Counted from the stretch's first letter, positions 7,813-16,126 are shown. The stretch is DNA of 40,552 nucleotides from an uncultured Lachnospiraceae bacterium (GCA_900317825.1 ONIH01000013.1:6792-47343); one strand, 5' to 3'. The notes: a model not told the origin generated them from the sequence alone. Numbers and translations: made by a program.

Positions 7813-8520
7813 ATGGCTGAAGAAACTATGAAGGATTACGAGAAAGAGATTAACGAATCCTTAGAGAAACACCAGAAGCAGGAAACCGAAGAGGACTTTA
7901 ACTGGGACAAGCTCAGAGCGGAGATGGCTTCATCTACACCTATCGAGGTCGAGATCATCGAGGCGGTAAAGGGCGGATGCGTCGCATATGCAGAGGGCAT
8001 CAGAGGTTTCATCCCGGCTTCAAGACTTTCGGGACATTATGTCGAAGACCTCGACAGCTTCGTAGGAAAGAAGATAAATGTTCTCGTTACTGAGGCAGAC
8101 CAGGAGAATAACAGGCTTATCCTTTCAGCCAGAGAGCTGATCAGGGCACAGGAAGCTGACGAGAGAAACAAGCGTATAGCTTCACTTACACCTGGCAATG
8201 TAGTTGAGGGAACTGTAGAGACCATCATGCCTTACGGCGCTTTCATAAATCTTGGCGATGGCATTTCAGGACTCGTTCATATCTCTGAATTCGTAGAGAG
8301 AAGGATCGCAAGTCCTAGAGAGATAGTAAAAGAAGGCGAGAAGGTAAAGGTAAGAGTAAAGGGCATAAAGGACGGAAAGATCTCACTCTCTATGAAGGGA
8401 CTTGTGGATGACCCGAATGGAGAGCCTGCAGAAGAGGAATCCGAGGAGCACGAGTACTCTTCAGGACAGGAAGCTACTACAAGTCTTGGCAGCCTCCTTT
8501 CCGGAATAAAGCTGAACTGA
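7813..8520 (+). CDS. Protein with two S1 RNA-binding domains
   Basis: A 235-residue cytoplasmic RNA-binding protein related to ribosomal protein S1. After an acidic N-terminus (1-40) come S1 domain 1 (about 40-112, with AYAEGIRGFIPASRL) and S1 domain 2 (about 126-198, with MPYGAFINLGDGISGLVHISE, the canonical GAF-GLVH pattern). An acidic, low-complexity tail (200-235) follows. Full S1 has four or more domains, so this is a short S1-like paralog, as is common in Firmicutes. Its stop codon TGA overlaps the ATG of the exonuclease by one base, so the two are translationally coupled. Confidence 0.85.
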   Translation: MAEETMKDYEKEINESLEKHQKQETEEDFNWDKLRAEMASSTPIEVEIIEAVKGGCVAYAEGIRGFIPASRLSGHYVEDLDSFVGKKINVLVTEADQENNRLILSARELIRAQEADERNKRIASLTPGNVVEGTVETIMPYGAFINLGDGISGLVHISEFVERRIASPREIVKEGEKVKVRVKGIKDGKISLSMKGLVDDPNGEPAEEESEEHEYSSGQEATTSLGSLLSGIKLN

Positions 8521-9533
8521 TGGAAAGGCTTCTTATAGTAGACGGATCTTCGATGCTGGTCACTTCGTACTACGGACTTCTTCCGAAGCAGATACTTTTT
8601 GAAAAGGACGAGGAGAAGAAAAAGCAGTACTATGACCAGATCATGCAGTACAACGGACATTACACTAATGCCATGTACGCGATGACGAAGACCCTGAAGA
8701 AGATAGAAAAAGAGCAGCATATCACTCACATGGTGATCTGCTTTGATACTACGCGCGATACCTTCAGGCGAAAAGAGTACTCTGAGTATAAGGCACAGCG
8801 TTCTGCTACCCCGGAGCCCCTTAAGGACCAGTTCGTCCAGATGGAGGACATGCTGAGGGAGATAGGCTACGCTGTTGAGATGAGTGATGAGTTTGAAGCC
8901 GATGATCTGGCAGGCGGCGCGGCGGCACTTTTTTCAAAGGAGATGCCGACCTATATCATCACCAAGGATCACGATTATCTGCAGCTTATCGATGATAATA
9001 CGACTCTCTGGCTTGTCCAGACACAGCAGGACAAGGCTGATGCGATAAATAAAAAATACTCGGCTATTTTTTCAGATGGGAAAGGATTTTCGCTTCCTGA
9101 TAAGGCAGCTCAGATAAGGCCTGAGATCTGTCTGGCTGAGTACGGAGTGCGTCCGTCTCAGATCCCGGATCTCAAGGGAATTACCGGAGATATCTCTGAT
9201 AATATCCCAGGTGTAAAGGGCGTAAGCTCTGCTGCGGCTCCGCTCCTGCGCGAGTACGGGACGCTTGACGCTATCTATAAAGCGATAGATTCCTGTCCGG
9301 ATGCGAAGACGGAGAAGAAGCTGTCCGCCTTCTGGAAGGAGAAGCTCGGCGTCAAGAGAAGCCCTATCAACGCCATGAAGGAATACAGGGACTCGGCTTA
9401 TATGAGCTCGCATCTGGCGACCATCAGACGTGATGTAGAGCTTTCACACAGCCTGGATCAGATGTCGCTTGAGCGGCTTGGCGATACAAAGAGAAGAGAG
9501 CAGTATGAAAAGTACGGTTTCAGATCGTTATAA
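8520..9533 (+). CDS. FEN/PIN-type 5'-3' exonuclease (DNA polymerase I 5'-nuclease homolog)
   Basis: A stand-alone 5' nuclease related to the N-terminal domain of DNA polymerase I and phage T5 exonuclease. The acidic metal ligands appear in order: LLIVDGSS (residue ~8), CFDTTRDTFR, FEADDLAG, and TKDHDYLQLI. The helix-hairpin-helix DNA-binding signature follows as GITGDISDNIPGVKGV (about residue 220). At 337 residues it is slightly longer than the usual 280-300, with an extra segment near the C-terminus. The ATG shares a base with the S1 stop (TGATG). It probably processes DNA flaps, although coupling to an RNA-binding protein raises the possibility of RNA or RNA-DNA hybrid substrates. Confidence 0.85.
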   Translation: MERLLIVDGSSMLVTSYYGLLPKQILFEKDEEKKKQYYDQIMQYNGHYTNAMYAMTKTLKKIEKEQHITHMVICFDTTRDTFRRKEYSEYKAQRSATPEPLKDQFVQMEDMLREIGYAVEMSDEFEADDLAGGAAALFSKEMPTYIITKDHDYLQLIDDNTTLWLVQTQQDKADAINKKYSAIFSDGKGFSLPDKAAQIRPEICLAEYGVRPSQIPDLKGITGDISDNIPGVKGVSSAAAPLLREYGTLDAIYKAIDSCPDAKTEKKLSAFWKEKLGVKRSPINAMKEYRDSAYMSSHLATIRRDVELSHSLDQMSLERLGDTKRREQYEKYGFRSL

Positions 9534-9545
9534 GGAGTATTGATC

Positions 9546-12215
9546 ATGGAAATAATGCCAGGATTGTTCAGGGACAAAGTCCTTCTGAACAGCCTTTTTT
9601 CAGCTTTTTCATCATCTGATGACGGAAGGTATCTGTTTGTGCTCGATGAGCAGACAGGTGAGATCAGATGGTGCAGGGCTGCTGTTGATTTTTTCGGACT
9701 TCCGGGAGAACAGATAGCTGAGGGAGAGCAGGACTGGCTCCTGCGGATCCATCCGGAGGACAGACCTGAGTTTGAGGACCGCATGGAGGCCATGCGCATC
9801 CAGTCTACCGGGAAAATTCACGTCAAATGTCGTATAAAGGACAAAAATGGCAGTTTTGTAAACTGTGAAGTCTCTGCGTCATACATAAAGGATGAGGGAA
9901 CGTTTCCGGCATACATAGCCGGAACAGTCATAAACTTCGGCATTCAGAACCGCATAGATAATGTCACATCTCTGCCGAACCTCTACGCATTTTTTAATGA
10001 TGTAAAGACGAGCAGACTGAACGGTGAGATCGGGACAGCCCTTCTTATAGGTTCAACTCACTTCGCCGAGGTAAATGATGTCTACGGATACTCGTTCGGA
10101 AACCAGGTACTGATGGAGTTTACAGATATGCTCCGCAGGTATTTCGGAGACGAATGTGACATCTACAGGATGGAGGGCGCGAAGTTCGCGGTAAAGTCGT
10201 CGACAGTCAGCCGTGTAGACCTGGAGGGCATTTATGAGAGGCTACGCCTGGACTGCAAGCAGGGAATAGAGGTCGAGCATTCGAGAATCCATCTGTTCTT
10301 AGCCTGTGGTGCCATGGAGGTAAGCGACAACAAAATAAGCTCGCACACCCTCTACTCCTGCCTTCTGTACGCTTATGGCGATTCTAAGGACAGACACCAG
10401 GGTGAACTGGTACTTTTCCATAACCGTATTTCTGACAAAAATAAACAGTGGCTCGAAGAACTGAATGTGATCCGTGAGAGCGTCATCGACGGCTGCAGGG
10501 GATTTTTCCTGTGCTACCAGCCCATCATCAGGGTGTCAGACGGAACCCTCGCCGGCATGGAGGCGCTGATCCGCTGGAAAAATGACAAGTACGGCGTTGT
10601 AAGCCCGGATGAGTTCATTCCTATCCTGGAGAAAGACACTGTATTTCCGGAGCTGGGCAGCTTTATCCTGCGCCAGTCATGTATCGACGCAAAGGATTTT
10701 GCGAAGAGGAATCCGGATTTCGTCGTGAACGTGAACCTGTCATATGCGCAGATCGAGAAGTCGGACTTTGCGGATTCTGTGATAAATATCCTCGATGAGA
10801 CTGGCTATTCGCCTAAGAACCTCTGTCTCGAGCTTACTGAGAGATGCCGTATCATGGATGAGAATATGCTCCGTGACAAGGTAGTCTCCCTGCGCGCCAG
10901 AGGGATCAGGTTTGCCTTAGACGACTTCGGGACGGGATATTCATCCCTTAATCTCCTTAGAAAAATGCCTATCGACGAGGTAAAGATAGACAGGCAGTTT
11001 ATTAAGGATATCCTTGAGAACAGGATAGACCAGAACATCATAAACGGCCTGACACACTCGGTAACCGACAGTGGAAAATCCATCTGTATCGAGGGTATCG
11101 AAAACGAAGAGCTGCAGGCATTTTTACAGCGGTATCCGGTGACTTATTTCCAGGGATATCTGTATTCAAAGCCGGTTACTATAGATGAGTTCAAGAGACT
11201 TCACTTCGACAAGCTCGCAGGGCTCGGCCCACAGATATCTGAGCAGGATCAGATAGCCATAAATGAGCAGGTGGATAACGTGATCATCCGCTGCGCGAAG
11301 TTCTTACATCAGGGTGACAGCCTCGTAGACGCCGCAGGCAAGATCATGGCTGAGATGGGGACACTCATCCATCCGGAAAGGATCTATTTCGGACTCGTAT
11401 CCGAGGGCAAAATGCACAAGATCCGTGAATGGTGTGCTCCGGGAGTCGAGAAGAGTGAGCACCCTCAGGTCGAGACTATCCACAATGTAAAATGGTGGGA
11501 GAGATATGCAAATGAAGACGATGTGATAATCGTAGCAGATGTCAATGATATAATGAATAAAGCGCCTGAAGGCATCGAACCGCCGATGTGCCAGAACTTC
11601 ATGGAAGTCCTGATGAAGGACGGAAATCAGATAGTAGGCTACATGGGAGTTGAGAACTACGTAAAGGCCGAGGTCTTAAATACCAAGAGCCTTCTGCAGA
11701 CTATAGCTCTGTTCCTCAATGCAGAGGTAAAGAACCAGATGCTTATCGACCAGCTGACAGAGCTCTCACGCAGAGACCAGCTGTCCGGCTGCGATAACCG
11801 GAACGCCTATGAAGAGGATATGATGCACCTTGAGAGAAAACGCACGCCTGTAGGCATCATCTTTGCAGACCTGAACGGGCTTAAGAGCACGAATGACAGC
11901 TTCGGTCACGCTAAGGGCGATCAGCTGATCATAAGGACGGCGCAGCTCTTACAGGAGACATATCCTGACGGACATCTGTACAGGATCGGAGGAGATGAAT
12001 TTATTCTGACCTTCGAGGATCCGGATGAGGATCATTTCTGTCAGGTGATGATCGATAAGAAAAAGATCATAGATGACAATGCGATAACGATCTCCATAGG
12101 CTGGGGATGGACGCATAACTCATCCGGCCGTGAGCGGGCACAGCTTGCCGCCGAGCAGATGATGTATAAGAACAAGACCGAGTATTACAAGACTCACGAC
12201 AGAAGAAAGAAATAA
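9546..12215 (+). CDS. PAS-GGDEF(degenerate)-EAL-GAF-GGDEF cyclic-di-GMP enzyme
   Basis: An 889-residue soluble signalling protein. Domains: PAS (about 20-130), a degenerate GGDEF (about 135-290; RMEGAKFAV replaces the signature), EAL (about 305-550), GAF-like sensor (about 575-720), and a C-terminal GGDEF (about 730-885). The EAL domain keeps MEALIRW (Glu 339), ELTER, DDFGTGYSS and QGYLYSKP, so it should hydrolyse c-di-GMP. The last domain has an intact GGDEF (residues 815-819), so it may make c-di-GMP; no RxxD inhibitory site is seen before it. The start is ATG 9546, 8 bases after AAGGAG; the TTG at 9540 is too close to the ribosome site. It is third in the operon, 12 bases after the FEN gene. 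Confidence 0.88.
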   Translation: MEIMPGLFRDKVLLNSLFSAFSSSDDGRYLFVLDEQTGEIRWCRAAVDFFGLPGEQIAEGEQDWLLRIHPEDRPEFEDRMEAMRIQSTGKIHVKCRIKDKNGSFVNCEVSASYIKDEGTFPAYIAGTVINFGIQNRIDNVTSLPNLYAFFNDVKTSRLNGEIGTALLIGSTHFAEVNDVYGYSFGNQVLMEFTDMLRRYFGDECDIYRMEGAKFAVKSSTVSRVDLEGIYERLRLDCKQGIEVEHSRIHLFLACGAMEVSDNKISSHTLYSCLLYAYGDSKDRHQGELVLFHNRISDKNKQWLEELNVIRESVIDGCRGFFLCYQPIIRVSDGTLAGMEALIRWKNDKYGVVSPDEFIPILEKDTVFPELGSFILRQSCIDAKDFAKRNPDFVVNVNLSYAQIEKSDFADSVINILDETGYSPKNLCLELTERCRIMDENMLRDKVVSLRARGIRFALDDFGTGYSSLNLLRKMPIDEVKIDRQFIKDILENRIDQNIINGLTHSVTDSGKSICIEGIENEELQAFLQRYPVTYFQGYLYSKPVTIDEFKRLHFDKLAGLGPQISEQDQIAINEQVDNVIIRCAKFLHQGDSLVDAAGKIMAEMGTLIHPERIYFGLVSEGKMHKIREWCAPGVEKSEHPQVETIHNVKWWERYANEDDVIIVADVNDIMNKAPEGIEPPMCQNFMEVLMKDGNQIVGYMGVENYVKAEVLNTKSLLQTIALFLNAEVKNQMLIDQLTELSRRDQLSGCDNRNAYEEDMMHLERKRTPVGIIFADLNGLKSTNDSFGHAKGDQLIIRTAQLLQETYPDGHLYRIGGDEFILTFEDPDEDHFCQVMIDKKKIIDDNAITISIGWGWTHNSSGRERAQLAAEQMMYKNKTEYYKTHDRRKK

Positions 12216-12219
12216 CTAT

Positions 12220-12253
12220 AAAAAAGACAGCCACGATCGGAGCTGTCTTTTTT
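12220..12253. terminator. Bidirectional terminator between GGDEF-EAL and GT2 genes
   Basis: Perfect 12-bp stem AAAAAAGACAGC / GCTGTCTTTTTT with a 10-base loop. The A and T runs at both ends let it serve both convergent genes. Confidence 0.9.
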
Positions 12254-12257
12254 GGGT

Positions 12258-13505
12258 CTATTGGGAAGTGTCAAGTGATTCGTGCTGTATCTTTGTCCAC
12301 TTGCGGGTCGGGAAGAAGCAGGTCTTTATGGAGCAGAGCATGTAGACAAAAAGGAACAGCGGAAAAGTCAGGAGCGGAAGTAAGCCTATTTTCCGCATCG
12401 GCAGGTGGTTGTACTTCGCTGTCATAAACACAGCCACGTACATAAAAATAAGGCTGAGTGTCGTAAATCCAGTGGCCGGCAGGAAGTACAGAAGCGGCAG
12501 CTTGAAAAAGATGATAGCGCTGTTTATGTACGAGATGATGGCTGAGATCCAGGAGCACGGTCCCATCAGAAGAAGCATTATCGCGTCGACACGCTGCATT
12601 TTTCTTACTGGCTTGCTATAGTCGAAGGCAAGTGACTTAAAGTCTTTTTTAAGTACCTGGTAGCCGCCGGTACACCATCTGGCGAGCTGATGGAACATGA
12701 CGCCTACCTGATGAGGTTGTTCATCATAGCAGACTGCCTTGATGCAGAAGGCGACTCTCTGTCCGCGCAGGACATTGTCGAGAGAAAACTCCACGTCTTC
12801 TGTTATCGTAGAGGTATGCCAGCCCTCCTGCCTTAAGAGGTCACCGTCTACGGCAAAGCCCGTTCCTGTGAGGAAGGCAGAGAGCCCTACTTTTTCCCTG
12901 GCATATGAGAAGAACATCGAGTAGCACGCCCAGTAGAGGGTATACCATTTCGTTACAAAAGAGCGGTACGGCTGACCGCCGAGTCTGTTTCCCTGGACTA
13001 TGCGGTTTCCGCGGCGCAGCTTGTCGTCTATTTTTTCGAGGAAATCAGGCTTTAATACGTTATCGGCGTCGAATACCGCGAAGGCTGTAAGCTTATTCTC
13101 TTTATCCATCGCAAAAATGCGCGGAAGCGCCCATTTGAGCACTGAGCCTTTACCGTCCTGCGGTCCCTCATTTCGCTCGAGTATAGTGACAAAAGGGTAG
13201 GAGCGGCCTATGTCCGTGGTCCTGTCGGTGCAGTGGTCAGCGACCAGGAAGACGTGTATTTTCTCATGTGGGTAATCGGAGGCCTTAATGCTGTCAAAAA
13301 GGTGGGCTATCGATGCCTCTTCGTTGTGAGCGCATACGATGATGCCGAAATTATTCTGCTCCTGCTTTATGTAGACAGCTTTCGGCCGCCTGTTTTTTAC
13401 AAGACCCCAGAACGCTATGACTCCGATCCACGCCATGACTATCATGGGGATCATCTGAAGCACCAGCAGAAAATTCGTGAGGTCGAGTGTCTGCATCAGA
13501 TTCAT
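12258..13505 (-). CDS. Family 2 glycosyltransferase, membrane polysaccharide synthase-like
   Basis: Likely transfers sugar from a nucleotide-sugar to a growing polysaccharide at the inner face of the membrane. One N-terminal membrane segment (about 10-34) precedes a GT-A catalytic domain with VADHCTDRT, the DxD motif VFDADN, TEDVEFS, and QLARW, matching the D, DxD, TED, QxxRW signature of processive synthases (cellulose, hyaluronan, PNAG). Three or four membrane helices follow (about 310-400). There is no fused PilZ domain, unlike bacterial cellulose synthase, but a separate PilZ protein is encoded 5 kb away. The ATG at 13505 has AAGGAAAG about 10 bases upstream. Polymer identity cannot be told from the sequence. 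Confidence 0.85.
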   Translation of the reverse strand: MNLMQTLDLTNFLLVLQMIPMIVMAWIGVIAFWGLVKNRRPKAVYIKQEQNNFGIIVCAHNEEASIAHLFDSIKASDYPHEKIHVFLVADHCTDRTTDIGRSYPFVTILERNEGPQDGKGSVLKWALPRIFAMDKENKLTAFAVFDADNVLKPDFLEKIDDKLRRGNRIVQGNRLGGQPYRSFVTKWYTLYWACYSMFFSYAREKVGLSAFLTGTGFAVDGDLLRQEGWHTSTITEDVEFSLDNVLRGQRVAFCIKAVCYDEQPHQVGVMFHQLARWCTGGYQVLKKDFKSLAFDYSKPVRKMQRVDAIMLLLMGPCSWISAIISYINSAIIFFKLPLLYFLPATGFTTLSLIFMYVAVFMTAKYNHLPMRKIGLLPLLTFPLFLFVYMLCSIKTCFFPTRKWTKIQHESLDTSQ

Positions 13506-13546
13506 TTCTTACTACTTTCCTTTTCATACTTTTAACAAGCCATCCT

Positions 13547-13575
13547 ATTTTACCGCAGTAGGGGCTATATAGCAA
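13547..13575 (-). promoter_or_regulatory. Promoter of GT2 gene
   Basis: On the minus strand TTGCTA (13575-13570), 17-bp spacer, TAAAAT (13552-13547), about 40 bases before the GT2 start. Confidence 0.6.
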
Positions 13576-13611
13576 TCTCAGATAGGGATTATTAAGAAAT
13601 CTTAAGGCAAT

Positions 13612-13640
13612 AAAAAAGCCACGGATATGAAATCCGTGGC
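13612..13640 (-). terminator. Terminator after metal exporter
   Basis: Stem GCCACGGAT / ATCCGTGGC with a 5-base loop and six T after it in the minus direction. It ends the Fur-exporter transcript before the GT2 promoter. Confidence 0.85.
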
Positions 13641-13769
13641 AAAAAGGGGAGAGTATGAAAAAAAATCGAATAGCATTTCTGCTATCGATATATGTATATT
13701 ACAGGTCACCTGTGAAAATAATGTGTCCAGTTTGTTAAATGAGTATGACTTCGAGATAAGCTCATCTCT

Positions 13770-14636
13770 TTATACCAGTGAGAGAAGGATTCCCCAGAAC
13801 ACTCCGATGCAGTAGAGCAGGATGGTGATCTTTATGTTCTCGCGAGGGTGATGATGGTTTGTCCTGAAAAGTACGAGCAGGCCGACGCCGGCTCCTACCA
13901 GAAGACCTGCCATCATCTGTCCGAATGACATCATACCGGCCAGATACAGCTGGGTGATGGCGACAGAAGCTCCACAGTTCGGGATCAGTCCGATAAGGGC
14001 TGAAAGAAAGACTCCGAGTATCGGAATGGCGTTTAAGAAATGGGCGATATTATTCTGACCGATGGCATCTACCAAAAGCGTCAGGATAAGTGTTATCACA
14101 AAGATAAATATAACGATATTTAAAGTATGTATCAGGGCGGCTCTTATGATGCCGCCCTTTTCTTCGTCCCCATAATCAGCGTGCTCTTCGGCGCAGAGAT
14201 CATGGATACGCTTGTCACCCTTATCCTTCCATCTGGTGCGGCGGAGGAGAGCATCTACGAAAAGACCTGATACGACGCCAAGGACAGCTTTTGTACCCAG
14301 GATAGTGAGGATACGTGATGGTGCTACCTGCTCTGAGATGAATATAGGGAGCATCTCATCGGAAGTAGACAGAAATACAGCGAGCATTGTTCCCAGGGTG
14401 ATGACGCCGCCTGAGTAGAGGCTTGCAGCACTTGCAGAGAATCCGCACTGTGGCACGATGCCGAAGATGCCTCCGAAGACTGGGCCTGCTTTTCCCATCC
14501 GGGCAAGGATGCCGGTAGTCTTCTGGCTGGTATGGTGTTCGAGGTACTCCATCAGGAGATAGGTCACGAACAGGAAGGGTATGAGCTTTACAGTGTCGAC
14601 CAGGGAGTCGACAAGCGCATCAATAAACATAGACAT
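13770..14636 (-). CDS. Putative heavy-metal/manganese exporter (ArsP_2/DUF2899 family)
   Basis: A 288-residue polytopic membrane protein with eight to ten helices arranged as two related halves. Each half carries a signature loop, VPQCGFSAS (about residue 65) and IPNCGASVA (about residue 217), characteristic of the PF11449 family, annotated as 10-TM heavy-metal exporters or putative manganese transporters. A His-rich patch NHHHP lies near the C-terminus and an acidic/His cytoplasmic loop (EEHADYGDEE) at mid-protein, both possible metal sites. The ATG at 14636 follows the regulator stop by 2 bases, with AGAGGA inside the regulator's last codons. Control by the adjacent Fur-type protein is strongly implied; the ion is not determined. 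Confidence 0.75.
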   Translation of the reverse strand: MSMFIDALVDSLVDTVKLIPFLFVTYLLMEYLEHHTSQKTTGILARMGKAGPVFGGIFGIVPQCGFSASAASLYSGGVITLGTMLAVFLSTSDEMLPIFISEQVAPSRILTILGTKAVLGVVSGLFVDALLRRTRWKDKGDKRIHDLCAEEHADYGDEEKGGIIRAALIHTLNIVIFIFVITLILTLLVDAIGQNNIAHFLNAIPILGVFLSALIGLIPNCGASVAITQLYLAGMMSFGQMMAGLLVGAGVGLLVLFRTNHHHPRENIKITILLYCIGVFWGILLSLV

Positions 14637-14638
14637 TT

Positions 14639-15052
14639 TTATATTCCTCTTTTCTTTCTGCAGTCTTCGCACAGTCCTACTAAAACAGAATACCCGCAGT
14701 CCAGCGTAAATCCGTGGTCTTTTAGCAGATGTTCTTCTATGCTGTGCATGAATTCACAGTCTAAGTGTATGACCTTTCCGCAGTCATGGCAGTACAGGTG
14801 CAGATGGTGCGGACAGTCGTGCCCCTCACGCAGATACTGATAGTATTTTTCTCCTTTGTCATCGAGACGGTGGCCCTGGATAAGCCCGGAGGCCTCCAGC
14901 CGGTCGAGATTGCGGTAAACTGTCGCCTGGTTTATCGAAAGGCCGTCATCACGCATTTTTACCAGAAGGTCAGAGGCTGAGATGATCTCATCCTCGTGGC
15001 GTTCAAAATAATCTACGATCCAGCTCTTATACTGTGATTTATAATCTTTCAT
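14639..15052 (-). CDS. Fur-family metal-responsive repressor
   Basis: A 137-residue Fur/Zur/PerR-type regulator. The N-terminal winged helix (about 1-80) includes NQATVYRNLDRLEASGLI, the family's recognition helix. The C-terminal dimerisation/metal domain has HDCPHHLHLYCHDCGKVIHLDC and a final CEDC, giving the structural Zn(Cys)4 site and His ligands. The start is ATG 15052, 8 bases after AGGAG. It is first in an operon with the exporter, and two 7-1-7 operator-like sequences overlap its promoter, as expected for autorepression. Which metal it senses is uncertain; an exporter target suggests derepression by excess metal, which would be unusual for a classical Fur. Confidence 0.88.
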   Translation of the reverse strand: MKDYKSQYKSWIVDYFERHEDEIISASDLLVKMRDDGLSINQATVYRNLDRLEASGLIQGHRLDDKGEKYYQYLREGHDCPHHLHLYCHDCGKVIHLDCEFMHSIEEHLLKDHGFTLDCGYSVLVGLCEDCRKKRGI

Positions 15053-15075
15053 TTTGTTACTCCTGTCGGGTGAAA

Positions 15076-15129
15076 ATGCGAACGATTTGCATCGAGTAAC
15101 TATTATACACATTTGCGAATGATTTGCAA
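15076..15129 (-). promoter_or_regulatory. Two Fur-type 7-1-7 operators with autoregulated promoter
   Basis: Copies TGCGAACGATTTGCA (about 15077-15091) and TGCGAATGATTTGCA (about 15114-15128) are near-palindromic heptads around a single central base. On the minus strand TTGCAA (15129-15124) and TATAAT (15107-15102) form a promoter with a 16-bp spacer. The upstream operator covers the -35 and spacer; the downstream one lies just past the start site. This is the layout of repressor autoregulation. Confidence 0.7.
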
Positions 15130-15164
15130 GTATTTTATTTATGGACAGACGTATAAAAGAGAAA

Positions 15165-15193
15165 TTGACATTATAAGAGTTTTTAACTATACT
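15165..15193 (+). promoter_or_regulatory. Consensus promoter of HD-GYP gene, apparently leaderless
   Basis: TTGACA (15165-15170), 17-bp spacer, TATACT (15188-15193). The expected start of transcription is 15200-15201, at the ATG of the HD-GYP gene itself. Confidence 0.75.
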
Positions 15194-15200
15194 TTAGACA

Positions 15201-16001
15201 ATGTTTATTTTTACCAGGCCATCATATATTGTGGTGGCATCGAATTTTTTTGATATATCGGGTAAGACAGCAGCTATCGTTGTACTGATATGCGTGATAA
15301 GTCTGCTGCTCGTTTATATACTGCTCACAAACAGGCAGAAGAAGACGCAGGCGGATCTGGATCTGGCACGTAGGCAGATAGAGATGGGAAATGAGTCGGT
15401 GCTTATGATGGCAAAGGCGCTTTTCTCAAAGGACAGGCGAACAGGAGAGCACTGCCACAGAGTGGCTTACTATGCTGAAAAGCTCGGAAAGGCCTACGGT
15501 TTTTCTGATGCAGATACCAAGAACCTGAAAAAGGCAGCGCTTCTCCATGACATTGGAAAAATAGCTATCCCGGACGCTGTGCTGAATAAGCCTGCAAAGC
15601 TGACCGGTGAAGAATATGACGTCATGAAGACTCATACGACGGCGGGAGCCGAGATCCTCCGTGGTTTTACGATAGTAGACCATGTGTCTGAGGGAGCCAG
15701 GTATCACCATGAGAGATATGACGGAAAAGGCTACCCATATGGACTTTCTGGAGAAGATATCCCGCTGTACGGGCGGATCATAGCCATCTGCGATACTTTT
15801 GACGCGATGACGGCGAACAGGGTATACCGCGGAGCACTCGATATGGATCAGGTCATGGAAGAGCTGAAAAAAGGCCGGGGCACACAGTTTGACCCGTACT
15901 TGGATGATCTGTTTATGAACCTGATAGAGACCGGAGAGATAAGTCCGCAGAAGACTTTTGAGATGTTCAAGGACAGGGATCTGACCGAGGACATAGAATA
16001 A
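15201..16001 (+). CDS. Membrane-anchored HD-GYP cyclic-di-GMP phosphodiesterase
   Basis: A 266-residue protein predicted to hydrolyse c-di-GMP at the inner face of the membrane. One transmembrane helix (about residues 20-43, GKTAAIVVLICVISLLLVYI) is followed by a short linker helix and the HD-GYP domain (about 65-240). The domain shows HCHRVAYYA, LLHDIGKIAIPD, KTHTTAGAEIL, ARYHHERYDGKGYPYGL (the GYP signature) and CDTFDAMT. No ribosome site precedes the ATG, which falls at the predicted transcription start, so the mRNA may be leaderless; no better downstream start keeps the membrane helix. It is divergent from the Fur-exporter operon, sharing a 100-bp promoter region. Confidence 0.88.
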   Translation: MFIFTRPSYIVVASNFFDISGKTAAIVVLICVISLLLVYILLTNRQKKTQADLDLARRQIEMGNESVLMMAKALFSKDRRTGEHCHRVAYYAEKLGKAYGFSDADTKNLKKAALLHDIGKIAIPDAVLNKPAKLTGEEYDVMKTHTTAGAEILRGFTIVDHVSEGARYHHERYDGKGYPYGLSGEDIPLYGRIIAICDTFDAMTANRVYRGALDMDQVMEELKKGRGTQFDPYLDDLFMNLIETGEISPQKTFEMFKDRDLTEDIE

Positions 16002-16064
16002 TTCTTTTTTTATTTTTGTTGGATACACAACGGAACGACATCTGATTTTCTGATAAAACTATAC

Positions 16065-16086
16065 CTGTCAGGCGGGAAGCCGACAG
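16065..16086 (+). promoter_or_regulatory. Leader hairpin upstream of hcp
   Basis: CTGTC-A-GGC, loop GGGAA, GCC-GACAG: an 8-bp stem with one bulged A, 40 bases before the hcp start. It has no U tract and may be an mRNA stability or regulatory element. A clear -35/-10 pair for hcp was not found; TATACC at 16060-16065 is a weak candidate. Confidence 0.35.
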
Positions 16087-16126
16087 ATGGATACGAATTT
16101 AGGAAAAGTATTTTGGAGGTTTTATC

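Noticed and set aside
13627-13815. 62-codon plus-strand ORF between GT2 and exporter genes
   Set aside because: It starts inside the terminator hairpin, overlaps the 3' end of the exporter gene antisense, and has no family resemblance.
15426-16028. 200-codon minus-strand ORF antisense to HD-GYP gene
   Set aside because: Covers the conserved HD-GYP core on the opposite strand; no recognisable motifs.
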